Of a stretch of DNA of 64,000 bases, positions 51,310 to 59,515 are shown one piece after another. The notes beneath the pieces are model-generated. The model was not told the DNA's origin, did not search any database, and was given only the letters and a program-made list of their open reading frames with translations. Source of the stretch: Alphaproteobacteria bacterium (lineage in GTDB: Bacteria > Pseudomonadota > Alphaproteobacteria > Reyranellales > Reyranellaceae); contig JAFKFL010000010.1 of the NCBI GenBank assembly GCA_017308235.1, positions 186,001 to 250,000 of the forward strand, written 5' to 3'. How positions within the stretch are numbered: the stretch's first letter is position 1; each line of letters starts with the position of its first letter. Both the position numbers and the translations under genes were made by a program.

Positions 51310-52377
51310 TCAGGCAATGCGCCGCGGCATCAGCAGCCAATAATCGAGATCGAGCACGACGGCGGGGTGGTATTTGCCGTCGGCGCCCTTGCCTGGCCAG
51401 CCCTCGCAGGGGCAATCCTTGGCCGCAATAGTGCGCACACGCAACGCGCCCACGTCAGCCCGGTCGGGTACGGGCGAACGCTCGAGCACCTCGGTCCAGG
51501 CATAGACCGTATCGCCGCCGAAGGTCGGCGCCACGTGGCTACCGGCATTGACGGCAGCCACGCGAAAACCGTTGGCAAGGCCGTTGAATGATAACGCTCG
51601 CGCCAGCGAGATTACGTGCCCGCCATAGGCCAGCCGTCGGCCGAAACGCGTGTTCTTGCCGGCGAAGGCATCGAAATGGACGCGCGCGGTATTCTGATAG
51701 AGCCGCGTCGACAGCATATGGTCGGAATCTTCGAGCGTGATACCGCTCACATGGTCGATCCGCTCGCCCGGCTCGTAGTCTTCCCAGCGGTATGGCGAAC
51801 CGGCCGCGACGTCGTCGTAGCCTTCGATCGAAAGGCCCGCCGGCACCACAAGATCGGCCGACGCGACCGAGGCGGCCGTCTTGGACACGACCGGCGCACC
51901 AGTGGGAGCCGCCGGGTCGCGCTTGTGCACCATCACCCAGCGAACATAGTCCAGCACCATCTCGCCACGCTGATTGACGCCGGTGGATCGCACCCACACG
52001 ACGCCGCTGGTGCGATTGGAGTTCTCGCGCAGGCCCAGCACCTTGGAGCTCACCGAGAGCGTGTCGCCGGGGTAGACCAGTACGCCCCAGCGGAATTCGG
52101 CATAACCCAGGTTGGCAACGGCGTTCACCGAGATGTCGGCCACGGTCTTGCCGATCACGACATGGAACACGAGCATGTCGTCGAGCGGCGCTCGCGGCAG
52201 CCCGATGCCGCGAGCAAATTCGTCGGACGAGTTGATGGCGAAGCGCGAGCCGTAAAGCGCGACGTTCAAAGCCGCATCGGCTTCGGTCAGGGTGCGCGGC
52301 GTGGCGTGGCGGATCTCCTGGCCGACCTTGAAGTCCTCGAAGAAATTGCCCGCTTCGGTCTTGCTCTTGCTTGTCAT
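51310..52377 (-). CDS. MaoC-family dehydratase, probable mesaconyl-CoA hydratase
   Basis: A 355-residue double hot-dog protein: first domain NFFEDFKVGQEIRHATPRTL, followed by YGSRFAINSSDEFARGIGLP; second domain WEDYEPGERIDHVSGITLED, HMLSTRLYQNTARVHFDAFA and RLAYGGHVISLARAL. Length and the double-domain layout match mesaconyl-CoA hydratase (Mch), which interconverts mesaconyl-CoA and beta-methylmalyl-CoA in the ethylmalonyl-CoA pathway. The neighbour is a CitE-like CoA-ester lyase that could act on the product, supporting this. The start overlaps that gene's stop (ATGA). The larger open frame upstream is not used. Confidence 0.82.
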   Translation of the reverse strand: MTSKSKTEAGNFFEDFKVGQEIRHATPRTLTEADAALNVALYGSRFAINSSDEFARGIGLPRAPLDDMLVFHVVIGKTVADISVNAVANLGYAEFRWGVLVYPGDTLSVSSKVLGLRENSNRTSGVVWVRSTGVNQRGEMVLDYVRWVMVHKRDPAAPTGAPVVSKTAASVASADLVVPAGLSIEGYDDVAAGSPYRWEDYEPGERIDHVSGITLEDSDHMLSTRLYQNTARVHFDAFAGKNTRFGRRLAYGGHVISLARALSFNGLANGFRVAAVNAGSHVAPTFGGDTVYAWTEVLERSPVPDRADVGALRVRTIAAKDCPCEGWPGKGADGKYHPAVVLDLDYWLLMPRRIA

Positions 52378-53252
52378 GTCGCCTGTAGTTCCTTGATAGC
52401 GGTGGCAAGGGCCAGCGCGCGCTCGGCCTGCTCGACATGAAGGTTCTCGATCATGCGGCCGTCGACGGTGACGACGCCTTTGCCTTCCGCCTGTGCAGTC
52501 TTGAAGGCTGCGACGATCTTGCCGGCCGACTCGAGCTCGACTGCCGAAGGCGCAAAGATCTCGTTGCACGGCTCGACCTGGTTCGGATGGATCAACGTCT
52601 TGCCGTCGAAGCCCATCTCCAGTCCCTGCCGGCACACGTCCTTGAAGCCTTCGGCATCCTGGAGGTCGTTGTAGACGCCGTCGAGAATGGTGAGGCCATG
52701 GGCACGCGCCGCCAGCATGCAGAGCCCCAGCGCCGTCACCATCGGCAGGCGCATGGGCGTATGACGCGCACGCATATCCTTGACGAGGTCATTGGTGCCC
52801 ATGACGAAAAGCTGCAGCCGCTTGTGGGCGCCCGCGATCTCCTCGGCACGCAGGATACCCTTGGGCGTCTCCATCATCGCCCACACCGCCATCGACGGCG
52901 GCGCGCCCGACGCATCGAGCAGCGAGACAATGCTGGCAACGTCGGCGCTGCTTTCGGCCTTCGGCACCAGGATCGCATCGGCACCGGACTTGGCGATGGC
53001 CGCCACGTCGGCCTTGCCCCAGGGCGTCGAAAGGCCATTGCAACGGATGGCGATCTCGCGCTTGCCGTAGGCCTTGCTCTTTGCCGCCGCCACGACGTTG
53101 GCGCGCGCGGCCTCCTTGGCGTCGGGCGCGACCGCATCCTCGAGATCGAAGATCAGGGCATCGGCAGGCAAAGTGCGCGCTTTTTCCAGCGCGCGCGTAT
53201 TGGCGCCCGGCATATAAAGGACGCTGCGGCGCGGACGAACGTTGATCGGCAT
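52374..53252 (-). CDS. HpcH/HpaI aldolase/citrate lyase family protein (CoA-ester lyase)
   Basis: A 292-residue CitE-like TIM barrel. Landmarks: RRSVLYMPGANTRALEKART, ALIFDLEDAVAPDAKEAAR (acidic metal-binding region), IAIRCNGLSTPW with the substrate arginine, WAMMETPKGILRAEEIAG with the metal-ligand glutamate, GTNDLVKDMRA, and DGKTLIHPNQVEPCNEIFAP. Enzymes of this type cleave malyl-CoA, beta-methylmalyl-CoA or citramalyl-CoA to acetyl- or propionyl-CoA plus a 2-oxoacid. Being coupled (ATGA) to a mesaconyl-CoA hydratase-like gene, it likely handles beta-methylmalyl- or citramalyl-CoA; which one is not decidable here. Confidence 0.88.
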   Translation of the reverse strand: MPINVRPRRSVLYMPGANTRALEKARTLPADALIFDLEDAVAPDAKEAARANVVAAAKSKAYGKREIAIRCNGLSTPWGKADVAAIAKSGADAILVPKAESSADVASIVSLLDASGAPPSMAVWAMMETPKGILRAEEIAGAHKRLQLFVMGTNDLVKDMRARHTPMRLPMVTALGLCMLAARAHGLTILDGVYNDLQDAEGFKDVCRQGLEMGFDGKTLIHPNQVEPCNEIFAPSAVELESAGKIVAAFKTAQAEGKGVVTVDGRMIENLHVEQAERALALATAIKELQAT

Positions 53253-53319
53253 ATCAAGACCCCTAAAAGACGCGGCGGACTATAATGAGGGGTCTCCTTG
53301 TGGCAAGGTGGCATCGGCC

Positions 53320-54171
53320 ATGCGCTTTCTCTCGCTTCAGAGCCATGTCGCCTATGGCTACGTCGGCAATCGGGCAGCGACCTTTCCCCTGCAACGATTG
53401 GGCCACGAGGTCTGGGCGGTGAACACGGTCGAATTCTCCAACCATACGGGCTACGGCGCCTGGCGCGGCCGGACCGCGCCAGCAGAGCAGGTGGCCGACA
53501 TCGTTGACGGTATCGAGGCCTTGGGCGTGTTGCCGCGATGTGACGCTCTTCTCACCGGCTACGTCGGCGACGCGGCGCTGGGCGATGTCGTACTGAGCAC
53601 CGCCGCCAAGGTGCGGGCCGCCAACGCACGGGCGGTATGGTGCTGCGATCCGGTGCTGGGCGATACCGATACCGGCATCTACGTGAAGCCTGGCATCGAT
53701 ACCTTCTTTCGCGAGCGGGCGATTCCTGCCGCCGACCTAGTAATGCCCAACCATTTCGAGCTGGAACATCTCACCGGCCGAAAGATCGGCACCATGGCCG
53801 AGGCGCTCGATGCAGCACGCAGCCTGCTGAAGGGGCCGCGGCTTGCCCTGGTCACCAGCCTGCGCCGCGTCGATGCACCATCCGATCGAATCGAGATGGT
53901 TGCCGTGACGCACGAAGCGGCCTGGCGTGTCACGACACCGCTGATCGACTTCGAGATCATGCCCAACGGTACCGGCGACATGGTTTCGGCGCTTTTCACC
54001 GCGCACTGGCTGGAGAGCGGCGATGTGGCCGATGCCCTGGGGTGCGCCGCCGCCGCCGTCTATACCGTGCTCGAAGCGACCCGCGACATGGGCGAGCGCG
54101 AACTCCAGCTCGTCGCCGCACAGGACCGCATGGTCGCTCCGCCGCAACGCTTCATCGCCGAGAAGGTCTAG
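53320..54171 (+). CDS. pdxY: Pyridoxal kinase
   Basis: A 283-residue ribokinase-fold enzyme: FLSLQSHVAYGYVGNRAATF is the PdxY signature, VEFSNHTGYGAWRG follows, VWCCDPVLGDTDTGIYV binds the substrate, and IMPNGTGDMVSALFTAHWLE holds the GTGD anion hole with the catalytic Asp. It phosphorylates pyridoxal to PLP in the salvage pathway. The ATG at 53320 is chosen because it matches the family N-terminus exactly; the open frame from 53242 has an unrelated extension. Divergent from the CoA-ester lyase gene. Confidence 0.95.
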   Translation: MRFLSLQSHVAYGYVGNRAATFPLQRLGHEVWAVNTVEFSNHTGYGAWRGRTAPAEQVADIVDGIEALGVLPRCDALLTGYVGDAALGDVVLSTAAKVRAANARAVWCCDPVLGDTDTGIYVKPGIDTFFRERAIPAADLVMPNHFELEHLTGRKIGTMAEALDAARSLLKGPRLALVTSLRRVDAPSDRIEMVAVTHEAAWRVTTPLIDFEIMPNGTGDMVSALFTAHWLESGDVADALGCAAAAVYTVLEATRDMGERELQLVAAQDRMVAPPQRFIAEKV

Positions 54172-54178
54172 CCGCGCA

Positions 54179-54874
54179 ATGCACGTGCCTGGCTTCGCCT
54201 TCGACCCGGTCACGCTCGCAATCGAGGGAGCGGTGATCGGCTTCGTCATCGCCCTGCCGGTCGGACCCGCCGCCGCACTCTGCATCCGGCGTGCGATCAC
54301 AGTCGGCGCGGTGGCCGGCTATCTTACGGGTGTGGGTGCGGCACTCGGCGACGCGGTGTTCGGTGCCGTCGCCGCTTTCGGCCTCTCGTTCGTCGAACAG
54401 TTCGTGGCGCGGCATGAGGCCTGGCTGCGCGGCATCGGCGGTGTGATCCTCCTGATCATGGGCGTGACAACAATGCGGCTCAAGACTCGCACCGTGGGCG
54501 ATCCGGTGACCGACGATCTGGAGCACAGGATCGCCACACATTTCCACTACACGAGCTCAAGCTTCTTCATCACGGTCTTTAATCCGCTTACCGTGATGGC
54601 GTTCGGCGCTGCCTTTGCCGGCCGCAATCTCGCAGGTGTGGGCTCCAGCCTGCCCGATGCGGGGTTGCTGGTCGCAGGCGTGTTCTGCGGAGCGCTCGCC
54701 TGGTGGGCCATATTGTGCTCGATCGCTGCCGCCCTGCGCACGCAGTTCAATCACTCCGGCATGCTGTGGATGAACCGCATCTCCGGCGGCATCATTCTGG
54801 CGTTCGGCGCCGTGGCGCTGGTGTCCCTGCTGCCGCTGCCGTGGCGGAAAATCGCCATTGCGTTCGGGCTATAG
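54179..54874 (+). CDS. LysE family translocator
   Basis: A 231-residue membrane protein with about six helices: AIEGAVIGFVIALPVGPAAA (the family's N-terminal GP motif), TVGAVAGYLTGVGAALGDAV, GIGGVILLIMGVTTMRL, FFITVFNPLTVMAFGAAFAG (the NP motif of LysE/RhtB proteins) and GGIILAFGAVALVSLLPLPW. Such proteins export amino acids such as lysine, threonine or homoserine. It starts 7 bases after pdxY and is probably co-transcribed. Specific cargo unknown. Confidence 0.9.
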   Translation: MHVPGFAFDPVTLAIEGAVIGFVIALPVGPAAALCIRRAITVGAVAGYLTGVGAALGDAVFGAVAAFGLSFVEQFVARHEAWLRGIGGVILLIMGVTTMRLKTRTVGDPVTDDLEHRIATHFHYTSSSFFITVFNPLTVMAFGAAFAGRNLAGVGSSLPDAGLLVAGVFCGALAWWAILCSIAAALRTQFNHSGMLWMNRISGGIILAFGAVALVSLLPLPWRKIAIAFGL

Positions 54875-54894
54875 CGGCGAATGCCGCCAACCGC

Positions 54895-55485
54895 TCAAAC
54901 GAGCGTGCAGGCCTCCTCGAAAGAGAGACGCGGATTGCGGTTGAACAGCTTCGTCTGATCGCCGTAACCGATGTTGCACAGGAAGTTGCTCTTGAAGCGG
55001 CCGTCGGGGAAGAACGCGGCATCGACCTTGGCATTGTCGAAGCCGCTCATGGGGCCGACGTCGAGGCCCAGCGTGCGGGCGGCGATCAGCAGATAGGCTC
55101 CCTGGAGCGAGCCGTTGCGAAACGCGGTGGCCTCGGCCACGGCCTTGTTCTTTTCGCCGCTGAACCAGCCGCTCGCCGTCAAGTTATGGGGAAAGAGCTT
55201 CGGCAGATGCTCGTAGAAGAGAGGATCGTAGGCGACAATCGCCGTCACCGGCGCCGTCATCGTCTTCTCGGTATTGCCTGAACTTAGCGCGGGCCTCAGC
55301 CTCTCCTTGCCTTCCTGGGTGCGCACGAAGACGAGGCGCGCCGGCGAGGAATTGGCCGAGGTGGGCCCCCATTTCATCAGATCGTAGATCGCGCGAAGCT
55401 GATCGTCGGAGACCGGCTTGTCCTGCCAGCCATTGTGAACACGCGCATTGCGAAAGAGCACGTCGAGCGAGCGATCGTCGAGCAT
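54895..55485 (-). CDS. Malonic semialdehyde reductase (RutE-like nitroreductase)
   Basis: A 196-residue FMN-dependent nitroreductase-fold protein matching the RutE/HadB subgroup: [40 protein letters not shown] (FMN-binding), [31 protein letters not shown] and [20 protein letters not shown]. RutE reduces malonic semialdehyde to 3-hydroxypropionate in uracil breakdown, but no other rut genes are in the window, so it may serve a different reduction. Normal length. It lies downstream of the TPR gene on the same strand with a 89-base gap containing a weak hairpin (55546-55562). Confidence 0.88.
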   Translation of the reverse strand: MLDDRSLDVLFRNARVHNGWQDKPVSDDQLRAIYDLMKWGPTSANSSPARLVFVRTQEGKERLRPALSSGNTEKTMTAPVTAIVAYDPLFYEHLPKLFPHNLTASGWFSGEKNKAVAEATAFRNGSLQGAYLLIAARTLGLDVGPMSGFDNAKVDAAFFPDGRFKSNFLCNIGYGDQTKLFNRNPRLSFEEACTLV

Positions 55486-55574
55486 TCGGGTCCCCTGGCG
55501 TCCGATGAAAGAATGACGCGGACCCTAGTAAAGGAGGCCGAGCGCGCGGTCGAGACGACCGCCTCGTAAGCTGG

Positions 55575-57023
55575 TTACTCGCCGGAAGCGGACAGCGGCA
55601 TCTGCAGCTTCAGGAGCTCGACTTCGTTGCGGATGACGGTGAAGACCGAATCCCAATCGCCGACCTTGGGCTGGCGGAACAGCCGAGCCGTCGGATACCA
55701 GGGCGCACGCGTGCCACCGAGTTGCCAGCGCCAGTCCGGATGCGCCGGCAACAGCACCCAGGTCTTGAGCCCCATTGCCGCGCTGAGATGCGCAATCGGC
55801 GCATCGATCGAGATCAGGACGTCGAGCTGTGACAGCGCGCTCGCCGCTTCGGCGAAGTCGAAGATACCGCGTCCGACGTCGTGGACGAGACCCGTCGCCC
55901 CGAACTGCTGGATGTCCTTTTGTCGAGCGCCGCCCTGCAAACTGAAGATCAGCAATTCCGGGTCGCCGGTGAAAGCGAGGAACTGGGTGAAGGGCACCGA
56001 GCGCAGCAGGTCCAATGGCTGCAGGCCATTCGCCGCCCAATAGATGCCGATGCGCAGACGCGCCTTGTCGAGCCGACCGAGCTTGATCAGCCGGTCCGAC
56101 GGGGCGGCGAGATAGGGATCCGACACCGCATCGAAATCGGGCTCGCAAAGATACGGCAGCGAGACCATGGAGGCATGGACGTCGAACGCCGGCAGGCTTT
56201 CACCTTCGGCCACGACGTCGTCGATATAGTCGACGTTGGCGAGCAGCTCCTTGAGCGGCAGCTGGCAAAGCACGAGCACCTTCGCGCCGCGGCGCTTCAG
56301 TTCGCGCGCGAAGCGCACGAACAGCAGCACGTCGCTCAGCCCCTGCTCGGGATAAAGCAGGATCCGCTTGCCCTTGATCGGTCCGCCGTCCCAGGCCGGT
56401 TGTGCGAAGTCGGGCGTCGGCGTCTCGGGCAGGCGCTTGCGCGCCTCGTAGGTGGCGAAGCCTTCGCGCAAGTCCCCGCGCAGCAGCTGGGCGATGGCAA
56501 GCTCGGTCCGCGCGCGTTTGCTGTCGGGATTGAGCGTGAGCGCTCGGGTGAAGCAGCCGACCGCTTCCTCGATACGACCCAGGTCACGCAGGCACAGCGC
56601 CAGATTGAAGAAGCCGTCACCATAGTCGCGGTTGAGGGCGATCGACCGGAAATGATGCTTCACGGCCTCTTCCGGCCGGTTCACGGCCCGCAAGGCATTC
56701 CCGAGATTGGTATGCAGTGCCGGATTTTGCGGATCCTCGGCGAGCGAGAGCCGATGATGCGACACGGCCGCTTCGAGCTTCCCTACTTGCCGCAGGGCGA
56801 CGCCCAAGCTGTTGTGCAGCTCGGCGTGGTAGGGCCGCTGCGCCAGCAGGCGGAGATAGGAGGCGATCGCTTCGTCGAGCCGACCGGCGCGCAACGCCTG
56901 GCCCGCCAGCCGCAGTTGCTGGACGAAGGTATCGACGGCCCGGCCGAACAACGGGGTCGGCGTGATCGAGGCCCGGGACTCGTGCCTCAACGGATGAATG
57001 GTCGACAAATCGCTCACAGGCAC
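55575..57023 (-). CDS. TPR protein with C-terminal glycosyltransferase-9-like domain
   Basis: A 482-residue protein with a GTG start. Residues ~35-205 hold about five tetratricopeptide repeats (e.g. GRLDEAIASYLRLLAQRPYH; NPALHTNLGNALRAVNRPEE; YGDGFFNLALCLRDLGRIEE). From about 210 a Rossmann-like domain follows: GKRILLYPEQGLSDVLLFVR, RGAKVLVLCQLPL, LRIGIYWAANGLQPLD, and the C-terminal IDAPIAHLSAAMGLKTWVLL, the GT9/GT41-like donor-site pattern. This TPR plus glycosyltransferase layout resembles bacterial O-linked GlcNAc transferase-like proteins. No signal peptide, so cytoplasmic. Acceptor unknown. Confidence 0.85.
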   Translation of the reverse strand: MPVSDLSTIHPLRHESRASITPTPLFGRAVDTFVQQLRLAGQALRAGRLDEAIASYLRLLAQRPYHAELHNSLGVALRQVGKLEAAVSHHRLSLAEDPQNPALHTNLGNALRAVNRPEEAVKHHFRSIALNRDYGDGFFNLALCLRDLGRIEEAVGCFTRALTLNPDSKRARTELAIAQLLRGDLREGFATYEARKRLPETPTPDFAQPAWDGGPIKGKRILLYPEQGLSDVLLFVRFARELKRRGAKVLVLCQLPLKELLANVDYIDDVVAEGESLPAFDVHASMVSLPYLCEPDFDAVSDPYLAAPSDRLIKLGRLDKARLRIGIYWAANGLQPLDLLRSVPFTQFLAFTGDPELLIFSLQGGARQKDIQQFGATGLVHDVGRGIFDFAEAASALSQLDVLISIDAPIAHLSAAMGLKTWVLLPAHPDWRWQLGGTRAPWYPTARLFRQPKVGDWDSVFTVIRNEVELLKLQMPLSASGE

Positions 57024-57138
57024 TGGCTCGGACAGAGGCTACTGGCTCCGATCCTATCTCAAGCACTGATCTTAAGCATCTGATATTTAAGGCGAAATTG
57101 CGAAGGCTTCCTATAGTGAGAAAGATGCTTCGTCGACA

Positions 57139-58152
57139 CTAGATGTAGCCTTTCACCAACTCCTCGGCGATCTGGATTGCATTCAGTGCCGCGCCTTTCC
57201 GCAAATTGTCGCTGACGCACCAGAGCGACAACCCATTCTCGACCGTCGGGTCGACCCGCACCCGGCTCACGAACACCGCATCCTGGCCGGTCACTTCCTT
57301 TGGCGTCACGTAGCCGCCCGGCACGCGACGGTCGACCACGAGCACACCGGGTGAAGCGGCGAGGACACGCCGCGCCTCGACCTCGTCGAGCGGGTTCTCG
57401 AGTTCGACATTCAGCGCCTCGGCATGGCCGATGAACGTCGGCACGCGCACGCAGGTGGCGTGGACCTTGATCTTGGGGTCGAGGATCTTCTTGGTCTCGA
57501 CCACCATCTTCCATTCCTCCTTGGTCGTGCCATCCTCCATGAAGACGTCGATCTGGGGAATGACATTGAAGGCAATGTTCTTGGCGAACTTCTTGGGCTC
57601 GAGGTCCTGGTTGACGAAAAAGCTCTTGGTCTGGTTCAGAAGCTCGTCCATCGCTTCCTTGCCGGCGCCCGATGTGGACTGATAGGTCGCGACCACGACG
57701 CGCTTGATGGTTGCCGCATCGTGGATCGGCTTCAGCGCCGTCACCATCTGGATCGTCGAGCAGTTGGGATTGGCGATGATGCCGCGGCGCTTGTAGCCCG
57801 CAATGGCGGCGCGATTGACCTCCGGCACGACCAACGGCACGTCCGGATCCATGCGCCAGTACGACGTGTTGTCGATCACGATCGCGCCCGCCTTGGCCGC
57901 GCGTGGGCTGTGTTCGGCAGAGACCTTGGCGCCGGGCGAACTCAACGCGATATCGATGCCCTTGAAATCGAACTTGGCGAGATCCTGGACCTTCAGCACG
58001 CCGTTCTCGCCGAACGACACCTGACGGCCGGCCGACGCCGCGGAGGCGAGCGGCACGACATCGTCGGCCGGGAAATTCCTCTCGGCCAGGATCTGCAGTA
58101 TTTCGCGACCGACATTGCCGGTCGCCCCGACGACGGCGACTCTGAAACCCAT
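57139..58152 (-). CDS. asd: Aspartate-semialdehyde dehydrogenase
   Basis: A 337-residue enzyme making aspartate semialdehyde for lysine, threonine, methionine and cell wall. NADP motif FRVAVVGATGNVGREILQIL, catalytic cysteine Cys131 in ANPNCSTIQM, the YQSTSGAGKEAMDEL loop, and FNVIPQIDVFMEDG with later VRVPTFIGHAEALNVELE carrying the catalytic histidine. The ATG at 58152 fits the family start; the longer open frame to 58455 overlaps the divergent CoA-transferase gene. Essential housekeeping gene. The AT-rich gap downstream (57024-57138) holds an 8-base inverted repeat (57074-57081 with 57123-57130). Confidence 0.97.
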   Translation of the reverse strand: MGFRVAVVGATGNVGREILQILAERNFPADDVVPLASAASAGRQVSFGENGVLKVQDLAKFDFKGIDIALSSPGAKVSAEHSPRAAKAGAIVIDNTSYWRMDPDVPLVVPEVNRAAIAGYKRRGIIANPNCSTIQMVTALKPIHDAATIKRVVVATYQSTSGAGKEAMDELLNQTKSFFVNQDLEPKKFAKNIAFNVIPQIDVFMEDGTTKEEWKMVVETKKILDPKIKVHATCVRVPTFIGHAEALNVELENPLDEVEARRVLAASPGVLVVDRRVPGGYVTPKEVTGQDAVFVSRVRVDPTVENGLSLWCVSDNLRKGAALNAIQIAEELVKGYI

Positions 58153-58303
58153 GGCGTCCTGCGCGATTGGGCGCGCATTCCTCTGGTGAAAGACGTGCTG
58201 GAGATAGGCGTGACGGGCGCTCTTGGCAACCGATGCTTGACCATCGCACGCGCCGCGTCGAGGCTCGCGGCGACGTGGAATCCTAGTGTTTCGAGGATCG
58301 ACA

Positions 58304-59515
58304 ATGGCCGACTCTTCCCTGCCGCTGGCAGGTCTGCGCGTACTGGATATCAGCTCCTTCATCGCCGCTCCGGCGGCAGCCGTGGTTCTCGGCGACTGGG
58401 GCGCCGACGTAATCAAGATCGAAAGCCCCGACGGCGACCCCAACCGGACCATCATGAAGGATTCGGGAAACTACCCGAAAGCCGAGGTGAACTACCCCTG
58501 GCAGATGGATTCCCGCAACAAGCGCTCGCTGGTCCTCGACCTCAAGAAGCCGCAGGCGCGCGCCGCGCTCGACAAGCTGATCTCGGGATCGGACATCCTG
58601 ATCTGCAACTTTCCGCCGCTGGTGCGCGAGAAGCTCGGCCTAAGCTATGAGGCGGTGAAAGCGGCAAACCCCCGGCTGATCTACGCATCACTCACCGGCT
58701 ACGGCGAGACAGGACCCGATCGCGATCGGCCGGGCTTCGATGCGACCGCCTATTTCGCCCGCTCCGGCCTTCTCGACGCCCAGCGCTACGAAGGCGGGCC
58801 GCCCGGCGTCCCGGGACCAGCGCAGGGCGACCGCGCGACGGCGATGACGCTCGTCTCGTCGATCCTGATGGCGCTGATCCATCGCATGAAGACGGGCGAA
58901 GGGTCGTGGGTCGGCACTTCGCTGCTGGGCAACGGGCTCTGGTCGTGTGGCGTGATCGCCCAGGCTGCCCTGGTCGGTGCTTTCCTGCCGCCGCGGCCGC
59001 CGCCGGATCGGCCGCGGTCGGCGCTGGGCAATATCTATCGCACCTCGGACGACCGGTGGCTGCAGCTCACCATCGTGCGCGAGGACAAGATGTGGGAGCC
59101 GCTATGTGCCGCCATCGGCCATCCGGAGATCGTCGACGATCCGCGCTTCGCCGTGCAGGACGAGCGGCGCAGGAATTCGGCGGCGCTGGCCACCATCATG
59201 CGCGAGGCCTTTGCCGCCCACGACTATGCCTATTGGCTGAAAGTGCTCGCCGCGCAGGGGATCACCTTCGGCGTCATCAGCCGACCGCAGGACGTGCCCG
59301 ACGATGCGCAGGCCGTCGCCTGTGGCGCCATCGTCGCGACCGCCATTCCCGAGGTGCCGCGCACGCTCAGCAATCCCATTCGCCTCTCCTTCGCCGAGCA
59401 ACGCGTTGCTTATCCTGCCCCTGCACTCGGGCAGCACAGCGAGGAGATCTTGCGTGAAGCTGGGCTCTCCGCCGACGAGATCGGCCAGTTGCGCGCGGCC
59501 GAGGCGATCCGATGA
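58304..59515 (+). CDS. CaiB/BaiF (class III) CoA-transferase, copy 1
   Basis: A 403-residue class III CoA-transferase: PLAGLRVLDISSFIAAPAAA, VLGDWGADVIKIESPDGDPN, RNKRSLVLDLKKP, LTGYGETGPDRDRPGFDATA with the catalytic aspartate near 150, and GSWVGTSLLGNGLW. These enzymes move CoA between acyl donors and acceptors through aspartyl anhydride intermediates. It overlaps the second copy by four bases (ATGA), so they probably form a heteromer or work together. Contains a 35-base block identical to copy 2. Substrates unknown; the acyl-CoA enzymes at 51-53 kb are possible pathway partners. Confidence 0.92.
   Translation: MADSSLPLAGLRVLDISSFIAAPAAAVVLGDWGADVIKIESPDGDPNRTIMKDSGNYPKAEVNYPWQMDSRNKRSLVLDLKKPQARAALDKLISGSDILICNFPPLVREKLGLSYEAVKAANPRLIYASLTGYGETGPDRDRPGFDATAYFARSGLLDAQRYEGGPPGVPGPAQGDRATAMTLVSSILMALIHRMKTGEGSWVGTSLLGNGLWSCGVIAQAALVGAFLPPRPPPDRPRSALGNIYRTSDDRWLQLTIVREDKMWEPLCAAIGHPEIVDDPRFAVQDERRRNSAALATIMREAFAAHDYAYWLKVLAAQGITFGVISRPQDVPDDAQAVACGAIVATAIPEVPRTLSNPIRLSFAEQRVAYPAPALGQHSEEILREAGLSADEIGQLRAAEAIR
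58691..58725 (+). repeat. 35-base block identical to 59911-59945
   Basis: The bases coding LTGYGETGPDRD in the two adjacent CaiB genes are identical over 35 positions (58691-58725 and 59911-59945), including third codon positions, whereas flanking codons differ. This suggests recent gene conversion or constraint at the active-site block. Confidence 0.85.
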
